A DNA stretch of 64,000 bases from positions 3,534,354 to 3,598,353 of the forward strand of contig NZ_NIST01000001.1 of assembly GCF_002335745.1 (NCBI RefSeq). The letters are read 5' to 3'. Below, one piece after another: positions 54,753 through 63,415 of the stretch (positions are counted from its first letter, which is position 1; every line of letters starts with the position of its first letter). The position numbers and the translations under genes are program-made. The stretch is from Evansella halocellulosilytica (GTDB lineage: Bacteria > Bacillota > Bacilli > Bacillales > Salisediminibacteriaceae). The notes below the pieces were generated by a model, which was not told the DNA's origin, ran no database searches, and saw only the letters and a list, made by a program, of their open reading frames with translations.

Positions 54753-56434
54753 ATGGGATAACAGTTCGTGATATCTTGCAGCTGCCGGTTATGGAAACAG
54801 CAAAAGTGAAAACAGGAAAAGAATTATTAGGCGAAAAATGGGTTGAATGGATATCCGTTATTGAAGTACCGGTAGAGAACTTTGTTCGTAAAAATGAATA
54901 TGTTTTAAGTACAGGTATCGGCTGTGAGGATGACCCTGTTTTATTAGAGCAGTTTGTTAAAGATGTTATTGATTCAGGTGCATCGGTATTAGCATTTGCA
55001 ACTGGCAGATATATTTATCATATTCCAGATCGTGTCCTTCAAGTAGCAAAAAATCATCAATTTGTTATAATTGACATTCCATGGGAAGTCCGTTTTGGAG
55101 ATATTTTAGAAACCGTATTACAAGAGATCCATGCAGATAGACAGGAAGAACGACAGCAAGCAGAGGAAATACGTCAGGAATTAATTAATTGCGTTCTCCA
55201 AAATAAAGAATTGCAAGATATCGCGAAAATATTATATAACCATATAAAAATCCCAATAGCGATAACCGATAATCTGAATACAATTCGTGCCAACGAAAAA
55301 TTTAACGAGAAAACATTAAATGTGTTCATTATGAATAAATCAGGAATTCGTCAATTAATTCCCCAATCAGAAGTACTAAACAGTGAGCACCCTCTTTATC
55401 ATCACATGGACGAATATATGATTGAACAACAAATGTGTTTTCAACTAACCATCGTAAATAACCATAAAAAACAAGGTAGCTTATTAATAAATCCCGAAGA
55501 CCGCCACCAGTTATCCTGGTATGTAATGAATGTGCTTGAACATGCGTTGACAGCATGTGCACTTTATTTTTTGAAAGAAAACGCAATCGAAATGACAGAA
55601 ATACGATTAAAAGACAATTTTATTTTAAATTTAGCTAAACATCACAACGAAGTAAATGATCAACTAATCGCGAAAGCACAGTTACTAGGATATGATTTGT
55701 CTAGACCTTATTTATGTATCGCTGGTGAAATATCGATAAATGAGACAAAGGCTCAAAAGACCCCGACAGAAGAAAAAGATATGCAGCCAAGGTCATCTTT
55801 ACAAAGTATGAACTACTATTTACAAAAAGAAATAACGAACGCTGGAAAAGTACTTCATCGAAGAACAATGGCGACATTTGATGAAGGTGAAGTCATCATT
55901 TATGTCGAAGCAGATCATCACCCTTATATGGAAACAGCGAATCAGTTTTTAGATTTAATTGAGAGAAGAGTTAATGAGCTTCTCCCAGATATTGAGCTAT
56001 CTTGGGGGATTGCTACCCATAAAGACGGTCACTTCGTATTTTATGAAAGTTATGAAGAAGCGAGAACCGCACTAGATATTGGAAGAAAAAATCATGGAAC
56101 CGGAGAGCGAACCTTTTTTAGTGATACGAAAATGAACCGACTATTAATGGCTTTATCACATAAAAAGGAGATTTCCGAAATCGTTAAAGATACACTCGAA
56201 CCATTGCTGGAATATGATAAAAAAAGGCAGACAGACCTCATTTATACGTTCATGGTCTATAACAAATATAAAGGAAATGTAAGTCAAACTGCGCGTGCAT
56301 TAAATTTACATCGTCAATCACTGCTTCATCGGCTAAGAAATATTGAATCTCTAACAGGTCTATCATTAGTAGATTCTGATGATTTATTTTTACTAGATTT
56401 AAGTGTTCGACTTTGGATGTTAAAAAAAATCTAA
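54753..56434 (+). pseudogene. PucR-family transcriptional regulator, frameshifted at the second codon
   Basis: The natural start is ATG 54753, 4 bases after AGGAGGGA, and the sequence should read M-G-I-T-V-R-D-I-L-Q-L-P-V. Instead ATGGG is followed directly by ATAACAGTT, one base short in the G run 54755-54757, so the frame hits TAA at once. From 54758 the rest is intact: PucR N-terminal domain (about 1-125), a GGDEF-like middle and a C-terminal HTH (SQTARALNLHRQSLLHRLRN). Restored length 560 residues. A TTG at 54776 could give a slightly shorter product without a ribosome site. Likely regulator of the operon beginning at 56617. Confidence 0.85.
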
Positions 56435-56448
56435 CCGATTAATCCTAG

Positions 56449-56488
56449 GTGTTATAAACGCTATCAAAATCGTTTATAACACTTTTTT
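56449..56488 (+). terminator. Terminator after the PucR-type gene
   Basis: GTGTTATAAACG (56449-56460) pairs perfectly with CGTTTATAACAC (56471-56482), followed by TTTTTT. Confidence 0.93.
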
Positions 56489-56515
56489 CAAGTTGTATAA
56501 AAAAGGGTAAAGAAA

Positions 56516-56532
56516 GTTCATACACTTTGAAC
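56516..56532. promoter_or_regulatory. Candidate PucR-type operator
   Basis: The inverted repeat GTTCA-N7-TGAAC ends one base before the -35 box of the next promoter, the normal place for an activator site. Confidence 0.4.
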
Positions 56533-56533
56533 A

Positions 56534-56562
56534 TTACATTTAGTTATGAATTTGCGTAAAAT
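56534..56562 (+). promoter_or_regulatory. Candidate promoter of the doeA-like operon
   Basis: TTACAT (56534-56539), 17-base spacer, TAAAAT (56557-56562), about 55 bases before the start. The -35 is weak, in keeping with dependence on an activator. Confidence 0.5.
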
Positions 56563-56616
56563 AAAAGTAACAAAAGTAGATTTAATATTCTGAACAAAGG
56601 AGAGGGGGCTAACTTA

Positions 56617-57825
56617 ATGCTTCCATTTGATATTTTAGAATATCAAAGTCGATTGTCAAAAACAAAAAAACGGATGGCGGAAAAAGGAATCGATGTTTTA
56701 CTCATTACAGATCCTGCAAACATGAACTATCTTTCAGGATACGATGCTTGGTCATTTTACGTCCATCAAATGCTCGTCGTCATTATCGATGAAACACAGC
56801 CTATATGGGTAGGACGTCTTCAAGATTCGAAAGGTGCGATGTCAACGACGTGGATTTATGATGATAACGTTATCGGATATCCAGATTATTATGTTAATTC
56901 AAATGACTATCACCCAATGGACTTTATTGCAGATATACTAACACAAATCGGTCAAGGTAAACGAAACATCGGTGTTGAAATGGATTGTTATTATTTTACT
57001 GCAAAAGCTTATGAGCGTTTAAGAAAAGGCCTTCCTAATGCTACGTTTAAAAATGCCGATCTCCTTGTGAATTATGTAAGAATGATCAAGTCAGACCAGG
57101 AAATAGAATATATGAAGCGTGCGGCACAAATCGCAGATCAAGCAATGTATAAAGGAGTTGAATCTGTACGTATCGGGCGAAGAGAGTGCGACACAGCAGC
57201 AAACATTTATTACCATATTGTTTCAGGGACAAAGGAGTATGGTGGTGATTATCCTTCAATTGTCCCGCTTCTTCCATCAGGAGAAAATACAGGGATTCCA
57301 CACCTTACTTGGTCAGAAAAAGCATTTAAAGAAGGAGAAGCAGTCATTATCGAATTAGCAGGTTGTTATAAACGATACCACGTGCCATTAGCTAGAACTG
57401 TTTCGATTGGTCAATCTTCAGAACAATTAAAACAATTAGCCCCAATCGTTGTCGAAGGAATCAATGAAGTTTTAAATGTTGTAAAGCCAGGTACGACGTG
57501 TGAAGAATTAGAAAATGCTTGGAGGAAAACCATTCATAAATATGGGATAGAAAAAGAATCCAGACTCGGATATTCTGTTGGATTAAATTATCCTCCAGAT
57601 TGGGGAGAGCATACGGCAAGTATTCGTAATGGAGATTCAACAATATTAAAGCCGAATATGACTTTCCACCTCATACCCGGATTATGGTTTGATCATTATG
57701 GAATTGAGATAAGCGAATCATTCCGTGTCACTGACAATGGATGTGAAACATTTACAACGTACCCACGTGAGCTGATCGTTCAATCGCCTTACCACATAAA
57801 TCCTCATGATGGTAAGATCAGCTAA
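56617..57825 (+). CDS. doeA: Ectoine hydrolase-like M24-family protein
   Basis: A 402-residue protein of the creatinase/prolidase fold. It lacks the usual M24 metal ligands: the D-x-G...S-D-x-T-R-T region reads IIELAGCYKRYHVPLARTVS, so both Asp are replaced. This, with the segments GYDAWSFYVHQ, GGDYPSIVPLLPSGEN, PHLTWSEKAF and SVGLNYPPDWGEH, matches EutD/DoeA ectoine hydrolases, which open the ectoine ring to N-acetyl-2,4-diaminobutyrate without a metal. GGAGAGG precedes ATG 56617. First gene of the operon; other M24-related hydrolases are the alternative. Confidence 0.8.
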   Translation: MLPFDILEYQSRLSKTKKRMAEKGIDVLLITDPANMNYLSGYDAWSFYVHQMLVVIIDETQPIWVGRLQDSKGAMSTTWIYDDNVIGYPDYYVNSNDYHPMDFIADILTQIGQGKRNIGVEMDCYYFTAKAYERLRKGLPNATFKNADLLVNYVRMIKSDQEIEYMKRAAQIADQAMYKGVESVRIGRRECDTAANIYYHIVSGTKEYGGDYPSIVPLLPSGENTGIPHLTWSEKAFKEGEAVIIELAGCYKRYHVPLARTVSIGQSSEQLKQLAPIVVEGINEVLNVVKPGTTCEELENAWRKTIHKYGIEKESRLGYSVGLNYPPDWGEHTASIRNGDSTILKPNMTFHLIPGLWFDHYGIEISESFRVTDNGCETFTTYPRELIVQSPYHINPHDGKIS

Positions 57826-57867
57826 TTGATGAACTGAAATATAACCAATTGAGAGAGGAGCTGAATA

Positions 57868-59091
57868 ATGTTGAAAAATAAAAAATTGTCAACGAGTGCA
57901 GTTTGGTCAGGGGAAAAGGATTTTCTAGCCTTTGGTGCAACTCAGGTGCCTGTTGTGCACAGCGTCTCCTTTGGTTATGAAGATATGGACGAATGGCTGG
58001 ATGTAGCAGTTGGGAAAAAGTCAGGTCATATTTATGGACGAAACACAAACCCTACCGTTCATGCATTTGAGGAGAAGATTAAAAACCTCGAAAATGCAGA
58101 AGCAGTTACTAGTTTTTCGACTGGGATGGCAGCGATAAGCAATACACTTTCAACACTCCTGCGCCCTGGTGATAAAGTTATCTCAATAAAAGACACGTAC
58201 GGGGGAACAAATAAAATTTTTAGTGAATTTTTGCCAAACCAACACGTAGACGTAGTGTTATGCGAAACTGGGCATCATGAGCAATTAGAAAAGGAAATCT
58301 TAAATGGATGCGACGTATTATATCTAGAAACACCAACAAATCCAACTGTTAAAATTACGGATTTAAAACGTATGGCAGAAGCCGCGAAAAATGTTGGCGC
58401 AGTCGTTGTTGTAGACAATACATTTGCAACTCCGATTAATCAAAACCCTTTGACATTCGGTGCTGATCTCGTCATCCACAGCGCTACGAAATATTTAGGC
58501 GGTCATGCTGATGCGCTAGGCGGCGCGGTATGCGGAGACAAAAAACTCGTTGAACAAATCTATCATTACCGAGAAATAAATGGTGCAAGTTTAGATCCAA
58601 TGGCAGCGTACTTGCTCCTTCGAGGGATGAAAACATTAAAACTAAGAATTGATAAACAAAATGAAAATGCTATGGGCATTGCCCGCTATTTAAAGACAGT
58701 AAATGAAGTAGATGCAGTATTCTACCCTGGTCTTGAAGAACATCCTGGACACGAGATAGCGAAAAAACAAATGAATGGCTTTGGGGGGATGCTCAGTTTT
58801 TCTCTAAAGGGAGGTATGGAAGCCGTTCGTCACTTACTGCCGAAACTGGTCTTTGCTAACCGTGCAGCAAACTTAGGTTCAGTTGAAACAGTAGTAGGAC
58901 CTGCAAGAACAACAAGTCATGTAGAATGTACACCTGAAGAAAGAGCATCACTTGGAATTCCTGAAGGACTTGTTCGTTACTCTTCTGGTATTGAAGATCT
59001 TGAAGACTTAATCGCTGATTTAGATCAAGCATTTCAGTCACTACCTGAAAATATGCGAACTTCTCCTCACCAGGAGGTGAACGAATCATGA
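57868..59091 (+). CDS. PLP-dependent cystathionine gamma-synthase-family enzyme
   Basis: A 407-residue fold-type I PLP enzyme of the Cys/Met metabolism family. The cofactor Lys is K208 (HSATKYLGGHADALGG), the phosphate-binding Y-x-R is Y56-G-R58, and SSG-like R-Y-S-S-G-I-E at the C-terminus binds the carboxylate. It acts on gamma-substituted amino acids by elimination or replacement. In this operon a diaminobutyrate- or homoserine-derived substrate fits (inference). GAGAGGAGC precedes the start and it overlaps the next gene by ATGA. Confidence 0.88.
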   Translation: MLKNKKLSTSAVWSGEKDFLAFGATQVPVVHSVSFGYEDMDEWLDVAVGKKSGHIYGRNTNPTVHAFEEKIKNLENAEAVTSFSTGMAAISNTLSTLLRPGDKVISIKDTYGGTNKIFSEFLPNQHVDVVLCETGHHEQLEKEILNGCDVLYLETPTNPTVKITDLKRMAEAAKNVGAVVVVDNTFATPINQNPLTFGADLVIHSATKYLGGHADALGGAVCGDKKLVEQIYHYREINGASLDPMAAYLLLRGMKTLKLRIDKQNENAMGIARYLKTVNEVDAVFYPGLEEHPGHEIAKKQMNGFGGMLSFSLKGGMEAVRHLLPKLVFANRAANLGSVETVVGPARTTSHVECTPEERASLGIPEGLVRYSSGIEDLEDLIADLDQAFQSLPENMRTSPHQEVNES

Positions 59092-60143
59092 AGATTGCTA
59101 TCATTGGATTTGGCGGTGTCGGGCAAGCATTAGCTGAACTGTTGCACAAAAGAAGAGAATATTTAATCGAAACTGAGGCATTGAACCCCGTTATTGTTGC
59201 CGTAACTGATGTAAATAAAGGAGCGGTTTACGATCCAAAAGGATTGGATATAGAAAAATTAAAAGCCGTTTTAAATGAAACAGGGTTGGTAGAGAGTTAT
59301 CCAATGAACGAAAGAGTTACGAAAGGATTAGACAGTTTTCAAACTATTAAACAAACGAATGCCGATACAATCATTGAAGTTACTTACACGAATGTGCAAA
59401 CTGGTCAGCCAGCTATTGATCATTGTCGTATGGCGTTTGAGAATAAAAAGAATGTGATTACAACAAATAAAGGACCAGTTGCATTAGCTTATAATGAACT
59501 ATCACAATTAGCAAAAGAAAACAATGTCTTCTGGGGGTTTGAAGGTACAGTCATGAGTGGAACACCAGCACTCAGAATGCCCGTTACTAGCCTCACAGGA
59601 AATGAAGTAAAAGAGATAATCGGGATTTTAAATGGTACGACAAATTATATGCTTACAGAAATGGAAAAAGGAAAATCATATGACGAAGCTTTAAAAAAAG
59701 CTCAGCAACTAGGATATGCTGAAGCAGATCCAACAAGTGATGTTGAAGGATATGATGCAATGTATAAAGCAGTTATTTTAGCCAATCACGTCATGGGAAC
59801 AAAAGTTGACTTAACAAAAATGGAAACGAATGGAATAACTTCCATCACAAATGAGTTAATTGAGCAAGCTGCATTAGAAAGAAAAAAGTGGCGGTTCATT
59901 ACTCGAATAAAAAAGGATGGAAATTCAGTAAAGGTGACGGTAAAGCCTGAGAAACTAGACAAAAATCATCCGCTTGCTAATGTAACCGGTGCAACGAATG
60001 CGATTATTTATAATTGTGATCTTGCAGGACCTATTATGCTTACTGGTGCAGGTGCAGGATTAACAGAAACTGCATACTCCCTTATGATTGATCTCATAAA
60101 TTTTAACAAATATTCTACTTCAACGATTAATCAACACGCATAA
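59088..60143 (+). CDS. Homoserine dehydrogenase-like protein
   Basis: A 351-residue NAD(P)-binding enzyme with the Rossmann motif IGFGGVGQA (residues 6-14), the TTNKGPVAL and LNGTTNYML blocks and the catalytic-region segment GYAEADPTSDVEGYDA. No C-terminal ACT domain, so no threonine feedback control. It would interconvert aspartate semialdehyde and homoserine, linking diaminobutyrate-derived semialdehyde with the gamma-synthase partner. Translationally coupled to the PLP gene. It is clearly a catabolic-operon paralogue rather than the biosynthetic hom-thrCB gene. Confidence 0.85.
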   Translation: MKIAIIGFGGVGQALAELLHKRREYLIETEALNPVIVAVTDVNKGAVYDPKGLDIEKLKAVLNETGLVESYPMNERVTKGLDSFQTIKQTNADTIIEVTYTNVQTGQPAIDHCRMAFENKKNVITTNKGPVALAYNELSQLAKENNVFWGFEGTVMSGTPALRMPVTSLTGNEVKEIIGILNGTTNYMLTEMEKGKSYDEALKKAQQLGYAEADPTSDVEGYDAMYKAVILANHVMGTKVDLTKMETNGITSITNELIEQAALERKKWRFITRIKKDGNSVKVTVKPEKLDKNHPLANVTGATNAIIYNCDLAGPIMLTGAGAGLTETAYSLMIDLINFNKYSTSTINQHA

Positions 60144-60184
60144 GGTACCTCATTAATTAGTTAAGGAAGGTGGTGCTTTATATT

Positions 60185-61630
60185 ATGAAAACAAAAGTGA
60201 TTGATGAAAAAATGTTCATTGCAGGGAAGTGGAGAAGTACAGAGAGAACATTCGATGTCTTTGACCCTGAAGATAATAAACTGATCGCAAAAGTCCCTTC
60301 CGCAACAGGTTCAGATGTAAGAGAGGCGATCGAAAAAGCGTTTAATGTATTTCAGCATTTACACTCATGGCCGACGCATGAAAGAATTCGTGTTCTGCAG
60401 CGAACAGCTAATTATATTAAAGAACATAAAGAAAAGTATGCTTTGACAATTGCACTCGAAGGCAGCAAAACGATCAATGAAGCTCGCGGTGAAGTAAAAC
60501 GAACGATCCAGACGCTTACAATAAGTGCTGAGGAAGCAAGAAGAATCAATGGAGAAACGATTAATTTTGATCAAAATGATGGAAGTGAAAACCGAGTAGG
60601 ATACCATTACCAGTTTCCTATCGGAGTTATTGCTGCAATCACTCCGTTTAACGACCCGTTAAACCTTGTTGCACATAAAATAGGTCCCGCAATCGCTGCT
60701 GGAAATCCGATTGTCGTAAAACCAGCTTCTGCGACACCGTTAAGTGCTCTTCTATTAGCAGAAGCCTTTGCTCATGCTGAACTGCCAGACGGTTATTTGT
60801 CCGTTATTCCTGGATCGGGAAGTGAAATTGGCGAAACATTAATTACTCATCCTTATATTAAAATGGTATCTTTTACTGGTGGATTAAAAGCTGGTGAAAA
60901 AATCGCTCACCAAACAGGTATTAAAAAGGTGAATATGGAGCTAGGGTCGAACTCTCCAGTTATTGTTATGGATGATGCGGACATACAAGATGCTGTTCAA
61001 GCATGTGTATCAGGAGCATTTTCCGCTGTAGGGCAAAATTGTATCGGAGTGCAACGTATTTTTGTACAAAATAGTACGTATCAACCATTTATTGAAGCAT
61101 TTGTAGAACGTACACGTGAGCTAAATATCGGCAAAAAAATGTCTGAATTAACAGATATCGGGCCGATGATTAATGAAACTGAAGCTATTAGAGTAGAATC
61201 ATGGGTAAATGAAGCAAAGCTGGAAGGGGCAATAATTAGAACGGGAGGAAATCGGAAAGGGGCATTTTATGAACCTACTGTATTAACCGATGTACCTGAA
61301 CATGTAACGATTGCTCAAGAAGAAGTATTTGGTCCAGTCGTGCTCATTTATTCTTTTAATCAGTTATCTGAAGCCGTCACCCGTTCAAATGAGGTGAATT
61401 ACGGTTTACATGCTGGAATCTTCACGTCTAATATAAACAGTGCCTTTTATACGATAAAACACTTAGATGTTGGTGGAGTGATGATTAATGACAGTAGTGA
61501 TTATCGGATTGATGCTATGCCATTTGGCGGGGTAAAAGGTTCCGGTCTTGGTAGAGAAGGTATCCGCTCAGCTATTAATGCAATGACAGAATCAAAAGTG
61601 GTTTGTTTTCGGATACAGGACCTTAATTAA
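60185..61630 (+). CDS. NAD(P)-dependent aldehyde dehydrogenase (semialdehyde-type)
   Basis: A 481-residue ALDH with the nucleophile Cys in GQNCIGVQR, the general base Glu in NMELGSNSP and an ITPFNDPLNLVAHK block typical of semialdehyde/lactaldehyde-type members. In ectoine catabolism aspartate semialdehyde is oxidised to aspartate by DoeC, an ALDH; this gene is the natural candidate for that step here (inference). ATG 60185 is preferred, behind GGAAGGTGG; the longer frame starts at 60170. Confidence 0.85.
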   Translation: MKTKVIDEKMFIAGKWRSTERTFDVFDPEDNKLIAKVPSATGSDVREAIEKAFNVFQHLHSWPTHERIRVLQRTANYIKEHKEKYALTIALEGSKTINEARGEVKRTIQTLTISAEEARRINGETINFDQNDGSENRVGYHYQFPIGVIAAITPFNDPLNLVAHKIGPAIAAGNPIVVKPASATPLSALLLAEAFAHAELPDGYLSVIPGSGSEIGETLITHPYIKMVSFTGGLKAGEKIAHQTGIKKVNMELGSNSPVIVMDDADIQDAVQACVSGAFSAVGQNCIGVQRIFVQNSTYQPFIEAFVERTRELNIGKKMSELTDIGPMINETEAIRVESWVNEAKLEGAIIRTGGNRKGAFYEPTVLTDVPEHVTIAQEEVFGPVVLIYSFNQLSEAVTRSNEVNYGLHAGIFTSNINSAFYTIKHLDVGGVMINDSSDYRIDAMPFGGVKGSGLGREGIRSAINAMTESKVVCFRIQDLN

Positions 61631-61660
61631 AAATATAGAAATTTTAATGACGTTCAGTCG

Positions 61661-61705
61661 ATACACTTAAATGGATTCATCTCCAATCCATTTAAGTGTA
61701 TTTTT
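61661..61705 (+). terminator. Terminator of the doeA-like operon
   Basis: A perfect 16-bp stem (ATACACTTAAATGGAT with ATCCATTTAAGTGTAT) followed by TTTT. Confidence 0.93.
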
Positions 61706-61888
61706 GTACGATAAGCCGATGGACCAACCTTAAACGAACGAACGCTTTCTCCATTAAAGCTTGGCAAAACACAGATATTGTTTGAATGAAGCAACAAACA
61801 GAGACTACTATTCAAGATACATAGAAAAGAAAGGTTTCGCTAACAATGTATGTGTAGTTGATTTAGTTTATTAGGGGTGTGGAAAAAA

Positions 61889-62641
61889 TTGTTATATTAT
61901 GATCGTAAAGGAAATGGAGAAACGATTATATTAATTCATGGTTTTCTTAGTACATACCACGTTTATGATAAAGTAATTTCTGATTTGATCAAGCATTATG
62001 ATGTTATCGCAGTTGATTTGCCTGGTCACGGGCAATCTCCATTCACGAATGAAAAAACGATTTATGACTATACCGATAAAATCATTCATTTACTCTCCTC
62101 CTTAAATATCCTACAGGCTACATGGATCGGACATTCGATGGGGGGATACATTACGATGGCGGCTGTTGAAAAATACTTGCCTTATGTAAAACGAGCTGTA
62201 TTTGCTTATTCTTCACCTGTTGCAGATACCGTTAAAGGGAAACATCAACGGCTGCAACAAATTGAAACAATGAGAACAAAAGGGTTAAAAACATTCATCC
62301 AGGATCAACTTCCGAAATACTTCGCTGCACAATCAAATGAAAGAGATCTTGAAGAAGCTTATAAACATGCAGAACATACAACGATTGAAGGAGCAATTGC
62401 TGCAACATATGCAATGAAAGACCGGCCAGATCAAGTCAATATGGTTAATCAGTCAAAAATACCATTACTATTTATAGAAGGGAAAAACGATCTAGTAGAA
62501 ATGCCATTTTTATCGACCTCTTCATTTATTACGAAAGTAAAAACAGATACAAGTCACATGGGAATGCTTGATAACCCTAGTCAATTTGTTTCTGTATTAA
62601 TCGACTGGCTTAATCAAACAAAAACAGAAGCTCTACAATAG
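61889..62641 (+). CDS. Alpha/beta hydrolase
   Basis: A 250-residue hydrolase with oxyanion HGFLS (IILIHGFLSTYH), nucleophile elbow GHSMGG, Asp in FIEGKNDLVEMP and the terminal His in DTSHMG. TTG 61889 is used, 11 bases behind AGGGG; an in-frame GTG at 61877 overlaps that site. Possible role as an esterase or lactonase; no link to the preceding operon beyond position, as a terminator separates them. Confidence 0.85.
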   Translation: MLYYDRKGNGETIILIHGFLSTYHVYDKVISDLIKHYDVIAVDLPGHGQSPFTNEKTIYDYTDKIIHLLSSLNILQATWIGHSMGGYITMAAVEKYLPYVKRAVFAYSSPVADTVKGKHQRLQQIETMRTKGLKTFIQDQLPKYFAAQSNERDLEEAYKHAEHTTIEGAIAATYAMKDRPDQVNMVNQSKIPLLFIEGKNDLVEMPFLSTSSFITKVKTDTSHMGMLDNPSQFVSVLIDWLNQTKTEALQ

Positions 62642-62727
62642 TTTCTGTTATTTTCAAATTTTTACATTTTTCGCACATTAAATGTGATATAAATGAAACT
62701 ATTAAATTGAATGGTGGTGATCGTAGT

Positions 62728-63177
62728 GTGGTAAAGTTTTATTTTATCATAATAGCTGTCATTGGCGGGATGCTAGCAGGTACACAAGCTTCTATAAACG
62801 GTGAATTAGGGAAAAAGATAGGTAGTATTGAAGCTGCGTTTTTCTCTTTTTTTATTGGTACAGTCTTTTTGACGTTATGTATGATTTTCACCGGAAAAGG
62901 ACAAGTTACCCAAATATTTTCATTACCTAAATGGCAGCTAATCGGAGGAATCCTTGGTGCATTGTTTGTTTCTTTTATTATTTTCGCTGTACCTAACATT
63001 GGTGTAGCTTTAACGATTTTCGCAGCTATTTTGGGGCAAATACTTATCAGCCTTATTATCGATCACTTCGGTTTATTCGGAGCGAGGCCAATTTCAATTA
63101 ATGTAAAGAGGATCATAGGCGTCATGTTTATGCTTGTCGGTTTAATCTTTATATATCGCGGAACATTTACGCATTAA
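62728..63177 (+). CDS. YdcZ/DUF606-type DMT membrane protein
   Basis: A 149-residue protein with five hydrophobic helices, matching the YdcZ (DUF606) branch of the drug/metabolite transporter superfamily: GGMLAGTQASINGELG, then PKWQLIGGILGALFVSFIIF and a GARPISINVKRIIGVMFMLVGL ending. These half-size proteins function as dimers. GTG 62728 lies about 10 bases behind GGTGG. Substrate unknown. Confidence 0.85.
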   Translation: MVKFYFIIIAVIGGMLAGTQASINGELGKKIGSIEAAFFSFFIGTVFLTLCMIFTGKGQVTQIFSLPKWQLIGGILGALFVSFIIFAVPNIGVALTIFAAILGQILISLIIDHFGLFGARPISINVKRIIGVMFMLVGLIFIYRGTFTH

Positions 63178-63415
63178 CGATTTTACAATTTGAACATTCA
63201 TATTCGCTGACAATTTAACATTATGTATAATGTATTAACTCAATATTCCACGTACAATTTAATTAACTTCGGAATATTCTGTTTATTTACAATTTTCAAC
63301 ATTATTGTTTTGGGGGAGGTAGATAGAATTCAATATCCATCAACGTGAAAGATGAAGTTCCTTTATATAAACATTTTATAGAAACATATTATAAACCTTT
63401 AAGGGAGGATTTTCT

